The notes under the pieces are model-generated. The model ran no database searches, was not told the origin of the DNA, and saw only the letters and a program-made list of their open reading frames with translations. A DNA stretch of 34,491 nt from an uncultured Rhizobiaceae group bacterium (GTDB lineage Bacteria; Pseudomonadota; Alphaproteobacteria; Rhizobiales; Rhizobiaceae): NCBI GenBank assembly GCA_938044775.1, contig CALIOE010000001.1, positions 1-34,491 of the forward strand, written 5' to 3'. Position numbers and translations under genes: made by a program. Of the stretch, positions 25,000 to 33,231 are shown piece by piece (positions within the stretch are counted from its first letter, which is position 1; the number at the start of each line of letters is the position of its first letter).

Positions 25000-27267
25000 C
25001 TACCCACTCACTCTCTCAACATGACTGACGACCGAGAGAGAGCGGGTTTCCCGCTGCACACGGTTGAGGTGCTTGAGGTCCCAGACTTCGATTCCAAACA
25101 CCATGTTGGCCAGCCCGTCATTGGGATGCTCAATGAACAGATTAGCGATGTTGCAATCTGTCTTGGCAATGACTTCGGATATCTCGGCCAGCGTACCAGG
25201 CGCGTCTGCCGCGGTGACTCTGATTTTCGCCAGAAACCGCTCCGGGTTCTCCTCGTTTATGTCCCATCGCAGATCAAGCCATTGATCGGCGGTATTTTCG
25301 TAGTTTTTCAATGCATCGGCATGGATCGGATAGACCGTAACTCCTTCGCCTTCGCTCAAAATCCCGACAATCCTGTCTCCGGGCACAGCGCCTCCAGCCG
25401 GATCGAGCTTGACCGGAAGATCACCTGAAGTACCGGTGATGGGAATGGAGTTGGTCATCTCCTGTGCGGCTTCAGCATATTTCTTTCCACGGCGACGACC
25501 GGGAATGCGGAACATGATATTCGCGACCCCCGACAGATTGAACCATCCTTCGCTTGACGCCTCGGTTGCCCGCTCGCGTGTGCTGCGCTCTTTCTGGTAG
25601 TCGGGATAAAGCGCCTGCAGCACATCGTCGACCGGCAATTCGCCGCGCCCGACAGCTGCCACGGCGTCTTCAGCTGAATTGCGGGCGAGCTTGCCCAGGA
25701 CAGGCGTGAGGTCTTCAATCGCGAATTCTCGATTTGCCTTCTTGACTGCATTGGTCAGTATTTTTTCGCCCAACGCCGAATATTGCTTCATCCGGGCTTC
25801 GCGGGTTGCACGCCGGATACCGGCGCGTGCTTTGCCTGTGACGACCACATGTTCCCAGGCGGCCGGCGGAACATGATTTTCCGAGCGGATGATCTGCACT
25901 TCTTCACCATTTTCAAGCTTGGTGACAACCGGTGCGGCTTGCCCGTTAATCCGACAGCCAACGCACGACAGACCAACATCGGTGTGAACCGCAAATGCAA
26001 AATCGATGGCGGTGGCGCCTCGGGGCAGGGCAATCAACCGGCCTTTAGGCGTGAAACAAAACACCTGATCGAGAAACAACTCCAGGCGGGTGTGTTCAAG
26101 GACATCATCAGGGTGTTCGCCTTCTGAAAGACTTTCAACCGTGCGCCGCAGCCAGGCATAAGCAAGGCTTTCAGAAGCCAGCTTTTTGCTCAGGTCCGAT
26201 TTTCCCTTGGCATCTTCATCGGGGGCGGCATATACGCCGTCTTTGTAGAGCGCATGGGCGGCAATCCCCCTTTCAGCGATCGCGTTCATGCCGTGCGTTC
26301 TGATTTGCAGTTCAACGCGCTGGTGTGACGGTCCCACGATTGTCGTATGCAACGACCGGTAGTCGTTTTGTTTGGGCGTGGAAATGTAGTCTTTGAAACG
26401 TCCCGGAACCGCTGGCCATTTCCGGTGCGTAACGCCCAGGGCCCTGTAGCAATGGTCAATCTCGTCGACGATAACCCGAAATCCGATGACATCGGACAAT
26501 TGCTCAAAACTGACGCCGTTACGCTCCATCTTCCGGAAAACCGAATAGGCGCGTTTGCTACGACTCTTCACAACGGCTTTGATGCCGGATGCCGCCAGGT
26601 TTTCGATCAGGTTGTTCTCGATTTCGGCTATCACCGATCGGCTTTCGTCGCGAAGGCTGACGAGTTTCCTGGTGATCAGTTCACTTGCTTCCGGGTGAAG
26701 ATTCTTAAATGCGAGTTCCTCCAATTCGTCACGGACATCCTGCATGCCCATGCGACCGGCCAGCGGTGCGTAGATATCCATAGTTTCTTGCGCGATGCGG
26801 TGGCGTTTTTCAGGTTTCACATGGTGAATGGTGCGCATGTTGTGAAGTCGATCAGCGAGCTTGACCAGCAGCACACGCACATCCTGTGCAATGGCGAGTA
26901 GTAGTTTGCGAAGATTCTCGCCCTGCCGTGTTTTCTTTGAGACGAGATCAATGCGCTTTAGTTTAGTGAGGCCATCGACCAACCGCCCGATGTTCGGGCC
27001 GAACATCGAGTCGATTTCGCGGCGCGTGGCATCCGTGTCCTCAATGGTATCATGCAACAGCGCCGCAACGACGCTCTCCTGATCCAGCTTCAGGTCTGTC
27101 ACAATCGAGGCCACTTCCAGAGGGTGGCTGAAATAAGGGTCGCCGGACGCCCGTTTCTGGTGCCGGTGCTTGTGCATTGCGTAGACGTAAGCGCGGTTCA
27201 GCAGCGTCTCGTCAATATCAGGACTATAGCTCGCAACCCGGTCTACGAGCTCGGTTTGGCGCATCAT
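25000..27267 (-). CDS. rsh: Bifunctional (p)ppGpp synthetase/hydrolase (Rsh)
   Basis: This 755-residue enzyme makes and degrades the stringent-response alarmone (p)ppGpp. The hydrolase domain has SHPLEVA and the HD motif in LLHDTIED (H72-D73), intact. The synthetase domain has RFKDYISTPKQNDYRSLHTT; the RxKD form, not ExDD, is associated with bifunctional enzymes. A TGS domain follows (FCFTPKGRLIALPRGATAIDFAFAVHT), and the C-terminus is an ACT domain (GTLAEISEVIAKTDCNIANLF). The start is taken as ATG at 27267 because related proteins begin MMRQ; a GTG three codons upstream at 27276 is possible. A terminator separates it from rpoZ, so it must have its own promoter between 27268 and 27385. Confidence 0.96.
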   Translation of the reverse strand: MMRQTELVDRVASYSPDIDETLLNRAYVYAMHKHRHQKRASGDPYFSHPLEVASIVTDLKLDQESVVAALLHDTIEDTDATRREIDSMFGPNIGRLVDGLTKLKRIDLVSKKTRQGENLRKLLLAIAQDVRVLLVKLADRLHNMRTIHHVKPEKRHRIAQETMDIYAPLAGRMGMQDVRDELEELAFKNLHPEASELITRKLVSLRDESRSVIAEIENNLIENLAASGIKAVVKSRSKRAYSVFRKMERNGVSFEQLSDVIGFRVIVDEIDHCYRALGVTHRKWPAVPGRFKDYISTPKQNDYRSLHTTIVGPSHQRVELQIRTHGMNAIAERGIAAHALYKDGVYAAPDEDAKGKSDLSKKLASESLAYAWLRRTVESLSEGEHPDDVLEHTRLELFLDQVFCFTPKGRLIALPRGATAIDFAFAVHTDVGLSCVGCRINGQAAPVVTKLENGEEVQIIRSENHVPPAAWEHVVVTGKARAGIRRATREARMKQYSALGEKILTNAVKKANREFAIEDLTPVLGKLARNSAEDAVAAVGRGELPVDDVLQALYPDYQKERSTRERATEASSEGWFNLSGVANIMFRIPGRRRGKKYAEAAQEMTNSIPITGTSGDLPVKLDPAGGAVPGDRIVGILSEGEGVTVYPIHADALKNYENTADQWLDLRWDINEENPERFLAKIRVTAADAPGTLAEISEVIAKTDCNIANLFIEHPNDGLANMVFGIEVWDLKHLNRVQRETRSLSVVSHVERVSG

Positions 27268-27385
27268 GGCCGTCACGTTCTTTCAGGCTGCAATTCGTAC
27301 TCACAACACTATTAGAATGGGCGGTGAATGCGCCTGCCGCAAGGGGAAAGCCGCACGACCGCTCGTTTACGGCACAAATCGGTAC

Positions 27386-27416
27386 AAAAAAACCGGCCTG
27401 GTAGATCCAGGCCGGT
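27386..27416 (-). terminator. Rho-independent terminator after rpoZ
   Basis: A perfect 10-base-pair GC-rich stem (27392-27401 with 27407-27416) closes a five-base loop. Read on the minus strand it is followed by seven T (27392-27386). It lies 27 bases after the rpoZ stop codon and ends rpoZ transcription before rsh. Confidence 0.93.
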
Positions 27417-27442
27417 CAAATAGTGCTTGTCTTTTGACGGGA

Positions 27443-27844
27443 TCAAAAATCGTCGGTTTTCTCTGGTGGCACAAGGCCCTGGATCCCGGCAAGCAATTCT
27501 TCTTCGGAAAGCGCATCGAATCCGATCTGGGGTGCGGGTTCTGGAGCGGGCGCTTCCTCTTCGTCTGACGCAATTACCGGTTCCGCGACGTCCATGAGGT
27601 CTTCAGGTTCGTCCACTTCCACATGTTTCTGCAGTGAGTGGATGAGGTCTTCCTTGAGGTCGCCGGGTGACAGTTTTTCATCAGCAATTTCCCGCAGAGC
27701 GACAACAGGATTTTTGTCGTTGTCACGATCAACGGAGATCTCGGAGCCGGATGAAATTTGCCGGGACCGGTGGCTTGCCAGAAGCACCAGTTCAAAACGG
27801 TTGTCGACCTTGTCGACGCAATCTTCCACGGTTACGCGGGCCAT
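27443..27844 (-). CDS. rpoZ: RNA polymerase omega subunit
   Basis: This 133-residue small subunit of RNA polymerase helps assemble the enzyme and contributes to ppGpp binding. The N-terminal half is conserved: [20 protein letters not shown], then [10 protein letters not shown] and [11 protein letters not shown]. The C-terminal half is an acidic, Pro-rich tail as in other alphaproteobacteria, ending [13 protein letters not shown] stands seven bases before the ATG. It is followed by a strong terminator and then rsh, and it diverges from the NYN gene over 254 bases. Confidence 0.96.
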   Translation of the reverse strand: MARVTVEDCVDKVDNRFELVLLASHRSRQISSGSEISVDRDNDKNPVVALREIADEKLSPGDLKEDLIHSLQKHVEVDEPEDLMDVAEPVIASDEEEAPAPEPAPQIGFDALSEEELLAGIQGLVPPEKTDDF

Positions 27845-27886
27845 GCTCAGGCTCCTGAAGCTGTTTTCTGTTGAGAGGTTGGGTGC

Positions 27887-27915
27887 TGACTAGAGCCAAT
27901 TCGCGGCAATTTCAA
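27887..27915 (-). promoter_or_regulatory. Possible rpoZ promoter
   Basis: On the minus strand TTGAAA (27915-27910), preceded by C as in the alphaproteobacterial CTTGA element, is followed after 17 bases by TAGTCA (27892-27887), a poor match to TATAAT. A start near 27880 gives a leader of about 35 bases. Position is plausible; the -10 element is weak. Confidence 0.28.
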
Positions 27916-27989
27916 GGAATTTGTCACCTTTCGAAGCTTGTTTTTCATCAAAAGACCGACTCTGGGTGATGACAGTTACGTGAACCGGG

Positions 27990-28001
27990 GTATCTCGATA
28001 C
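27990..28001. repeat. Short palindrome GTATC-TC-GATAC upstream of the NYN gene
   Basis: Two five-base arms separated by two bases lie 97 bases before the NYN-protein start codon. This could be an operator, but a palindrome of this size also occurs by chance, and no regulator gene is adjacent. Confidence 0.4.
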
Positions 28002-28098
28002 AACCTTTTACAAGCTGATAGAGTAACTACCTATGTATAAAGGGGCGAGAACGATGGTTTGCGAGTAGCTGTTAATTTGTCCATTTCAGGAAAGTGAT

Positions 28099-28677
28099 AT
28101 GTTCGACGAGCGTGAAAAAATTGCACTTTTGATCGATGGGGCCAATCTATATGCCACATCGAAAGCTCTCGAGTTCGATATTGATTACAAACAGTTGCTG
28201 CTTGCATTTCAGAAACGCGGCTACTTACTCAGGGCCTACTATTACACCGCGTTGATTGAGGATCAGGAATATTCGTCCATCCGCCCTCTGATCGACTGGC
28301 TCGACTACAATGGCTACACGGTCATCACCAAGCCGGCCAAGGAATATACCGACGCTTCCGGACGCCGGAAGGTCAAAGGTAACATGGACATCGAGCTGGC
28401 GATTGATGCTATGGAGCTGTCGTCTTCGGTTGACCATTTTGTCCTGTTTTCAGGAGATGGCGACTTCCGGTCTCTGGTGGTGGCACTGCAGCGCAAGGGC
28501 CGAAAGGTCACTGTCGTCTCAACCGTCTCAAGTCAGCCTTCCATGATAGCGGACGACTTAAGACGCCAGGCAGATCATTTCATTGACCTGATGTCTCTGA
28601 AAGACGAAATTGGCCGCGAATTCAATGAGCGAGCCCAACGCGACAGCAATGAAGACGAGGATAATGACAATTATTGA
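28099..28677 (+). CDS. NYN domain protein (LabA/DUF88 family)
   Basis: This 192-residue PIN-like fold protein has ALLIDGANLY with aspartate 13 near the N-terminus, KGNMDIELAIDAMEL in the middle and FVLFSGDGDFRSLVVALQ further on, the conserved acidic residues of the NYN family (predicted ribonucleases or RNA-processing factors). The C-terminal tail is acidic and probably disordered (NEDEDNDNY). GGAAAG four bases before the ATG is a good ribosome-binding site. It precedes the UDG gene by 33 bases in the same direction. The substrate is unknown. Confidence 0.9.
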   Translation: MFDEREKIALLIDGANLYATSKALEFDIDYKQLLLAFQKRGYLLRAYYYTALIEDQEYSSIRPLIDWLDYNGYTVITKPAKEYTDASGRRKVKGNMDIELAIDAMELSSSVDHFVLFSGDGDFRSLVVALQRKGRKVTVVSTVSSQPSMIADDLRRQADHFIDLMSLKDEIGREFNERAQRDSNEDEDNDNY

Positions 28678-28710
28678 ACTGATCCGGTTTTCAAAAGGTA
28701 AGGGCAGTTG

Positions 28711-29373
28711 ATGTCCGCTACCGAACCCGGTCGCGATTGTCCCTTGTGCCCCCGTCTGACGGATTTCAGGCACATGCACCGGGAACAGAACCCGGAATTC
28801 TTTAACGCACCCGTACCCAGCTGGTATCCCGCTGAACAGAAAGGCGGCAAGGACGCTGTCAGGCTGCTGGTGGTCGGATTGGCCCCGGGTCTTAAGGGCG
28901 CCAACAAAACCGGACGCCCCTTCACCGGCGATTATGCGGGCGATCTGCTATACGAAACGCTGGTCAGCTTCAATTTCGCGGAAGGGCGCTATGGCGCAGA
29001 TCCGGCAGACAGTCTGAAGCTGGTGGACTGCGGCATCACAAATGCGGTTCGATGCGTTCCGCCGCAAAACAAGCCCATTGGCGAAGAGATCAACAATTGC
29101 CGCCCGTTTTTGATTAATTCGCTGGAAGAATTGCCTAATCTTGAAATTCTGGTCACGCTTGGCAAAATCGCCCACGACACCTTGGCAAGAGCGCTGGGGG
29201 TAAGGGTTGCGTCTGTGCCATTTGCGCATAATGCGGTGCATGACATGGCCGGACGTACCGTTATTTCGAGCTACCATTGCTCGCGTTACAATACGAACAC
29301 TAACCGGCTGACCCCGACGATGTTCGCAAACGTCTTTATCAGGGCCCGTGGCCTGCTGGACAACAGGCGATGA
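28711..29373 (+). CDS. Uracil-DNA glycosylase, probably family 5 (UdgB type) with iron-sulphur cluster
   Basis: This 220-residue enzyme removes uracil from DNA as the first step of base-excision repair. The N-terminus carries CPLCPRL with cysteines 10 and 13, likely cluster ligands, and motif one reads VVGLAPGLKGANKTGRPFTGD at about 54-74. The GLAPG form is characteristic of family 5, whereas family 4 has GEAPG. Later come NAVRCVPPQNKP and, near the C-terminus, SSYHCSRYNTNT in place of the classical HPSP. The ATG at 28711 follows AAGGGCAG; a TTG one codon upstream also exists. It lies between the NYN gene and lepB. Confidence 0.9.
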   Translation: MSATEPGRDCPLCPRLTDFRHMHREQNPEFFNAPVPSWYPAEQKGGKDAVRLLVVGLAPGLKGANKTGRPFTGDYAGDLLYETLVSFNFAEGRYGADPADSLKLVDCGITNAVRCVPPQNKPIGEEINNCRPFLINSLEELPNLEILVTLGKIAHDTLARALGVRVASVPFAHNAVHDMAGRTVISSYHCSRYNTNTNRLTPTMFANVFIRARGLLDNRR

Positions 29374-29515
29374 CGACGAAAGCTGATCCGGTTGAGATTT
29401 GCGATGCCATCACCGTTTTGTCTTGCCCAAATGCGGTGTGATCGGCATAAGCAGCAAAACACTCCCGTGCCGGTCTTCTGCTGGCACATTCAATCCAGTC
29501 AATCGAGGAAACACC

Positions 29516-30256
29516 TTGGCAACCAGCACGGAAGTTAAAGAGGAAAATGTTCTTCGCGAAACGGTCTCGGTCGTCGTGCAGGCGCTCATTCTCGCATTGA
29601 TTCTGCGAACATTCCTTTTCCAGCCTTTCAACATCCCTTCCGGCAGTATGAAACCCACGCTGTTGGTGGGTGATTATGTCTTCGTTTCTAAGTTTTCCTA
29701 TGGCTACAGCCGCTATTCCTTCCCGTTTGGGCCAAACCTGTTCAGCGGCCGGGTATGGGAGGGAATACCTGAACGCGGTGACGTCGTCGTGTTCAAGTTT
29801 CCGCCGGACCCCAGCAAGGATTATATCAAACGGCTGATCGGGTTGCCCGGCGACAAGGTCCAGATGCGCGATGGGGTGCTCTACCTGAACGGCAGCGCTG
29901 TCAAGCGCGAGGCGGGGGGCTCTTTCAGTGGTGTAACCAATTACGGCCGAGAGTTTACGGCGCCAATCTATATCGAGACGTTGCCCAACGGCGCGACTTA
30001 CCAGACGCTCGACATAGAGCGCAGCGGAGCAGACAATACGGCCGAGTTTCAGGTCCCCGAGGGACATTATTTCTTTTTGGGGGACAATCGCGACGATTCG
30101 CGGGACAGCCGGTTTGATGTTGGCATGGTGCCTGCGGAGATGCTGGTCGGTAAGGCCCAGGTGATTTTCCTGTCGTTACAGAATGGAGCGTCTGCCTGGC
30201 AAATCTGGCGCTGGCCACTGGATATGCGATGGGGCCGCATTTTCTCGGGGCTTTAG
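29516..30256 (+). CDS. lepB: Signal peptidase I
   Basis: This 246-residue inner-membrane protease removes signal peptides from exported proteins. After a short cytoplasmic tail comes one membrane helix (about 15-35). The catalytic serine is residue 44 in IPSGSMKPTL, the lysine base is residue 105 in DYIKRLIGLPGD, and box E is GDNRDDSRDSR. The frame is open to 29399, but the TTG at 29516 has a strong GAGGAA five bases upstream and gives the normal N-terminus. Next gene rnc starts one base after its stop. A 142-base gap separates it from the UDG gene. It leads the conserved lepB-rnc-era-recO cluster. Confidence 0.96.
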   Translation: MATSTEVKEENVLRETVSVVVQALILALILRTFLFQPFNIPSGSMKPTLLVGDYVFVSKFSYGYSRYSFPFGPNLFSGRVWEGIPERGDVVVFKFPPDPSKDYIKRLIGLPGDKVQMRDGVLYLNGSAVKREAGGSFSGVTNYGREFTAPIYIETLPNGATYQTLDIERSGADNTAEFQVPEGHYFFLGDNRDDSRDSRFDVGMVPAEMLVGKAQVIFLSLQNGASAWQIWRWPLDMRWGRIFSGL

Positions 30257-30257
30257 T

Positions 30258-31001
30258 TTGTCCGCCGTCCGCGTATCTGCCCAAAAGATTGCCGAGCTCG
30301 AACAACGTATCGGCCACAAGTTCGCGACTCACGAGCGCCTCATCCGGGCACTGACGCATACCAGCGCAACAAAAAAGTCAGGCGACACATCGCACTATGA
30401 GCGGCTGGAGTTTCTGGGCGACCGGGTTCTGGGACTGTGCGTAGCCGAAATGCTGTTTCTGGCATTTCCCAAAGCGCGGGAAGGGGAACTGTCTGTTCGC
30501 CTGAATGCCTTAGTGAGCGGCAAGACGTGCGCGGAAATCGCCGATGAAATCGAACTGCATGATTTCATCCATGCGGGAGCCGATGTGAAGCACCTGGCCA
30601 GCAAACGTATGCGTAGTGTGCGCGCAGATGTCGTTGAGAGCCTGATTGCGGCGATTTATCTGGACGCGGGACTGGAAGCAGCTGCCGAGTTTGTCAAAAA
30701 ATACTGGGGCGAACGCATTCACCAGATTGGCGCCGCGACCCGCGACAGCAAAACGGCATTGCAGGAGTGGGCCCACACCAATCTTCAGGTCACGCCGGTC
30801 TATAGGATTGCCAAACGGTCTGGTCCGGATCACGACCCCACCTTTATGGTTGATGTTGAAATAGCCGGAATTACAGGCCATCAGGCCAAGGGGCGATCCA
30901 AACGCGCGGCCGAGCAGGCGGCGGCTGAGGCCGTTCTGTTGCGCGAGGGCGTCTGGAAACGCAACCCTGACGGGTCAATTGAGGAAACCCGCTCGCAATG
31001 A
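30258..31001 (+). CDS. rnc: Ribonuclease III
   Basis: This 247-residue endonuclease cleaves double-stranded RNA in rRNA processing and regulation. The signature HYERLEFLGDRVLGL at about 46-60 holds the catalytic residues E48, E51 and D55. The C-terminal double-stranded RNA-binding domain is seen from DSKTALQEWAH through AKGRSKRAAEQAAAEAVL. The start is inferred as TTG at 30258, one base after the lepB stop; the ribosome-binding site is weak, consistent with coupling to lepB. The ATG of era overlaps its stop by ATGA. Confidence 0.95.
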   Translation: MSAVRVSAQKIAELEQRIGHKFATHERLIRALTHTSATKKSGDTSHYERLEFLGDRVLGLCVAEMLFLAFPKAREGELSVRLNALVSGKTCAEIADEIELHDFIHAGADVKHLASKRMRSVRADVVESLIAAIYLDAGLEAAAEFVKKYWGERIHQIGAATRDSKTALQEWAHTNLQVTPVYRIAKRSGPDHDPTFMVDVEIAGITGHQAKGRSKRAAEQAAAEAVLLREGVWKRNPDGSIEETRSQ

Positions 31002-31924
31002 CAGAGGCGTCAGACCAATCCACACCCTATGAGGGACAGCGCGCGGGTTTTGTCGCTCTGATCGGTGCTCCTAACGCGGGAAAATCGACGCTCGTCAATC
31101 GCCTGGTCGGAACAAAGGTGTCCATCGTCAGCCATAAGGTGCAAACCACCCGCACGGTGGTTCGCGGCATCGTCATGCGGGAAAAGAGCCAAATCATTTT
31201 CGCCGACACGCCGGGCATATTTCAACCGCGCCGCCGGCTTGACCGCGCGATGGTTGATGCGGCCTGGGGCGGGGCAAAAGACGCTGACATCGTTTGCCTG
31301 CTCATTGATGCCGAGCGGGGCATCAAAGGCGACGCGGCCCGCATTCTGGACTCCCTCGATAGTGTGAAATTGCCAAAAATACTGCTGCTGAACAAAATCG
31401 ATCGTCTTCCCCACCAGGAACTGCTGGCGCTGTTGAAGAATGCCACAGAGCGCGCCCAGTTTGATCACACGTTTCTGATTTCCGCATTGAAGGGAGACGG
31501 TTGCGAAGACTTTTTGAATCACCTTGCGAAGGCGGTTCCCGAAGGACCGTGGCTGTATCCCGAGGACCAGATATCCGATCTCCCGGCCCGCATGCTGGCG
31601 GCCGAGGTTACCCGGGAAAAACTCTATTTGCGTTTGCATCAGGAACTTCCCTATTCGGCCCACGTGGAGACCGAGAGCTGGGAAGACCACAAGGACGGCA
31701 GCGTGAAGATCAACCAAACGATCTTTATTCAACGCAATGCCCACAAGAAGATCGTTATTGGCAAGAAAGGTGAAACCATCAAGGCCATCTCGACTCTGGC
31801 GCGCAAGGAGCTCAGCGTGCTTCTTGAGCGGCCCGTTCATCTGTTTCTGTTTGTTAAGGTGCGCGAGAACTGGATTGACGATCCCGAGCGTTATCGCGAA
31901 ATGGGGCTGGAATTTCCGCGCTGA
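30998..31924 (+). CDS. era: GTPase Era
   Basis: This 308-residue GTPase acts in 30S ribosome assembly and binds 16S rRNA. Motifs in order: G1 GAPNAGKS at 23-30, G2 threonine in TTRTVVRG, G3 DTPGI at 70-74, G4 NKID at about 129-132, and G5 SAL. The C-terminal KH domain shows AHKKIVIGKKGETIKAIS and the final VKVRENWIDDPERYREMG. It overlaps rnc by ATGA and is followed by recO 16 bases downstream. Confidence 0.97.
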   Translation: MTEASDQSTPYEGQRAGFVALIGAPNAGKSTLVNRLVGTKVSIVSHKVQTTRTVVRGIVMREKSQIIFADTPGIFQPRRRLDRAMVDAAWGGAKDADIVCLLIDAERGIKGDAARILDSLDSVKLPKILLLNKIDRLPHQELLALLKNATERAQFDHTFLISALKGDGCEDFLNHLAKAVPEGPWLYPEDQISDLPARMLAAEVTREKLYLRLHQELPYSAHVETESWEDHKDGSVKINQTIFIQRNAHKKIVIGKKGETIKAISTLARKELSVLLERPVHLFLFVKVRENWIDDPERYREMGLEFPR

Positions 31925-31940
31925 GAGGAGTTGTCAGCAG

Positions 31941-32678
31941 GTGGAGTGGACCGATCAGGCTGTTGTACTTGGCGTTCGCCGGCACGGAGAAACCAGTGTT
32001 ATTGCGGAACTCATGACGCGCGAGCGCGGGCGGCATCTGGGGCTGGTTCAAGGCGGTCGATCACGATTGATGCGGCCCGTTTTGCAACCTGGCAACAGCG
32101 TGACGGCGACGTGGCGGGCGCGGCTGGAGGACCACCTTGGTCAATACCGCATTGAAGGTGACAGCTTGCGTGCCGCCCATCTTATGGAATCAGCCCATGG
32201 CATCTATGCGCTTCAGGTCCTCACGTCGCACCTGCGCCTGCTGCCGGAGCGCGACGCCCACAAACCTCTTTTTGAAACCCTGAACATCGTCCTCGACAAC
32301 CTGACCGAACCTGACATTGCGGGCGAGCTCGTTGTCCGGTTTGAACTGGCGCTTTTGAATGAACTTGGTTTTGGTCTCGACCTGGCTGCCTGCGCCGCGA
32401 CCGGGCAGCGAAACAACCTGGTTTATGTTTCACCGAAAACGGGTAGGGCGGTCAGCCATGAGGCAGGGCAGCCCTGGGCCGACAAGATGCTGCGGTTGCC
32501 CTCATTTCTGCTCGAATCGGATATTGCGCGCCTCGACGGCGCGCCGATGGATGACATTCAGGCGGGATTTCAACTTGCTGCGCACTTCTTCGATAGGCAT
32601 GTGCACGGTCCTCTTGGAACGCAGCCTCCCGCTGCGCGCAACAGCCTGTTGCGCGCCATCGATAAAGCGCTTGCTTAG
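31941..32678 (+). CDS. recO: DNA repair protein RecO
   Basis: This 245-residue protein loads RecA in the RecF pathway. The N-terminal OB-fold begins MEWTDQAVVLGVRRHGETS and continues ERGRHLGLVQGGRS. The C-terminal helical part includes CAATGQRNNLVYVSPKTG. The CxxC-type zinc motif of some RecO proteins is not present, as is usual for this lineage. GTG at 31941 is the inferred start, with GAGAGGAG about ten bases upstream; the frame continues upstream inside era but homologues begin here. Confidence 0.93.
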   Translation: MEWTDQAVVLGVRRHGETSVIAELMTRERGRHLGLVQGGRSRLMRPVLQPGNSVTATWRARLEDHLGQYRIEGDSLRAAHLMESAHGIYALQVLTSHLRLLPERDAHKPLFETLNIVLDNLTEPDIAGELVVRFELALLNELGFGLDLAACAATGQRNNLVYVSPKTGRAVSHEAGQPWADKMLRLPSFLLESDIARLDGAPMDDIQAGFQLAAHFFDRHVHGPLGTQPPAARNSLLRAIDKALA

Positions 32679-32724
32679 ATTGTGAGCGGGAAACAATTTT
32701 CCACAAAGCATCCGGAAGAACATC

Positions 32725-33231
32725 ATGTCAGCAATTGAAACGATCGACGGAAAAACCATGCCGGCTGGTGTGGGAATAACTCCCATGGCCGAGATTCGCG
32801 CAATTTCGGGTCTCGACTACCTGCAGGGAATCCTGGACGGAAAGTTCCCGGCGCCCGCCATCGGCAAGACGTTGCAGTTCAGGCTGAAGGAGGTGTCCGA
32901 AGGGCGCGCTGTCTTCACCGGAATTCCATCCGCCGACCATCTGAACCCTATCGGTACGGTCCATGGCGGTTATGTCGCGACACTACTCGATTCAGCGCTG
33001 GCTTGTTGCGTTCACACTTTGTGTCCAGTGGGTTATGCGAGCACCTCTGTCGAACTAAAAATCAATTTTGTCCGGCCGGTCTTCCCGCAAACGGGACGGT
33101 TGACCTGCACCGGAACCGTTATTCACCCAGGGCGTCAGCTTGCGACGGCCGAGGCAAAGCTGGTTGACGAAGCTGGAAAGCTTTACGCCCATGGAACACA
33201 GACCTGCTCTGTGTTCAAAATACCGGATTAA
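32725..33231 (+). CDS. Hotdog-fold thioesterase (PaaI-like)
   Basis: This 168-residue protein has the hotdog helix and active-site region LNPIGTVHGGYVATLLDSALACCVHT, followed by ELKINFVRPVFPQTGRLTCTG and GRQLATAEAKLVDEAGKLYAHGT. That is the pattern of PaaI-type acyl-CoA thioesterases; the substrate is unknown. GGAAG lies six bases before the ATG. It stands 46 bases after recO. Its TAA interlocks with the convergent MFS gene stop in the shared TTAA at 33228-33231. Confidence 0.9.
   Translation: MSAIETIDGKTMPAGVGITPMAEIRAISGLDYLQGILDGKFPAPAIGKTLQFRLKEVSEGRAVFTGIPSADHLNPIGTVHGGYVATLLDSALACCVHTLCPVGYASTSVELKINFVRPVFPQTGRLTCTGTVIHPGRQLATAEAKLVDEAGKLYAHGTQTCSVFKIPD

Noticed and set aside
23834..29445. 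Nine-base repeat TGTGATCGG near both proposed inversion ends (23834-23842 and 29437-29445)
   Set aside because: The copies are direct, not inverted, so they cannot explain an inversion by recombination, and a nine-base match is expected by chance at this scale.
31010..31840. Open frame of 276 codons on the minus strand
   Set aside because: Antisense to era, which is unmistakable.
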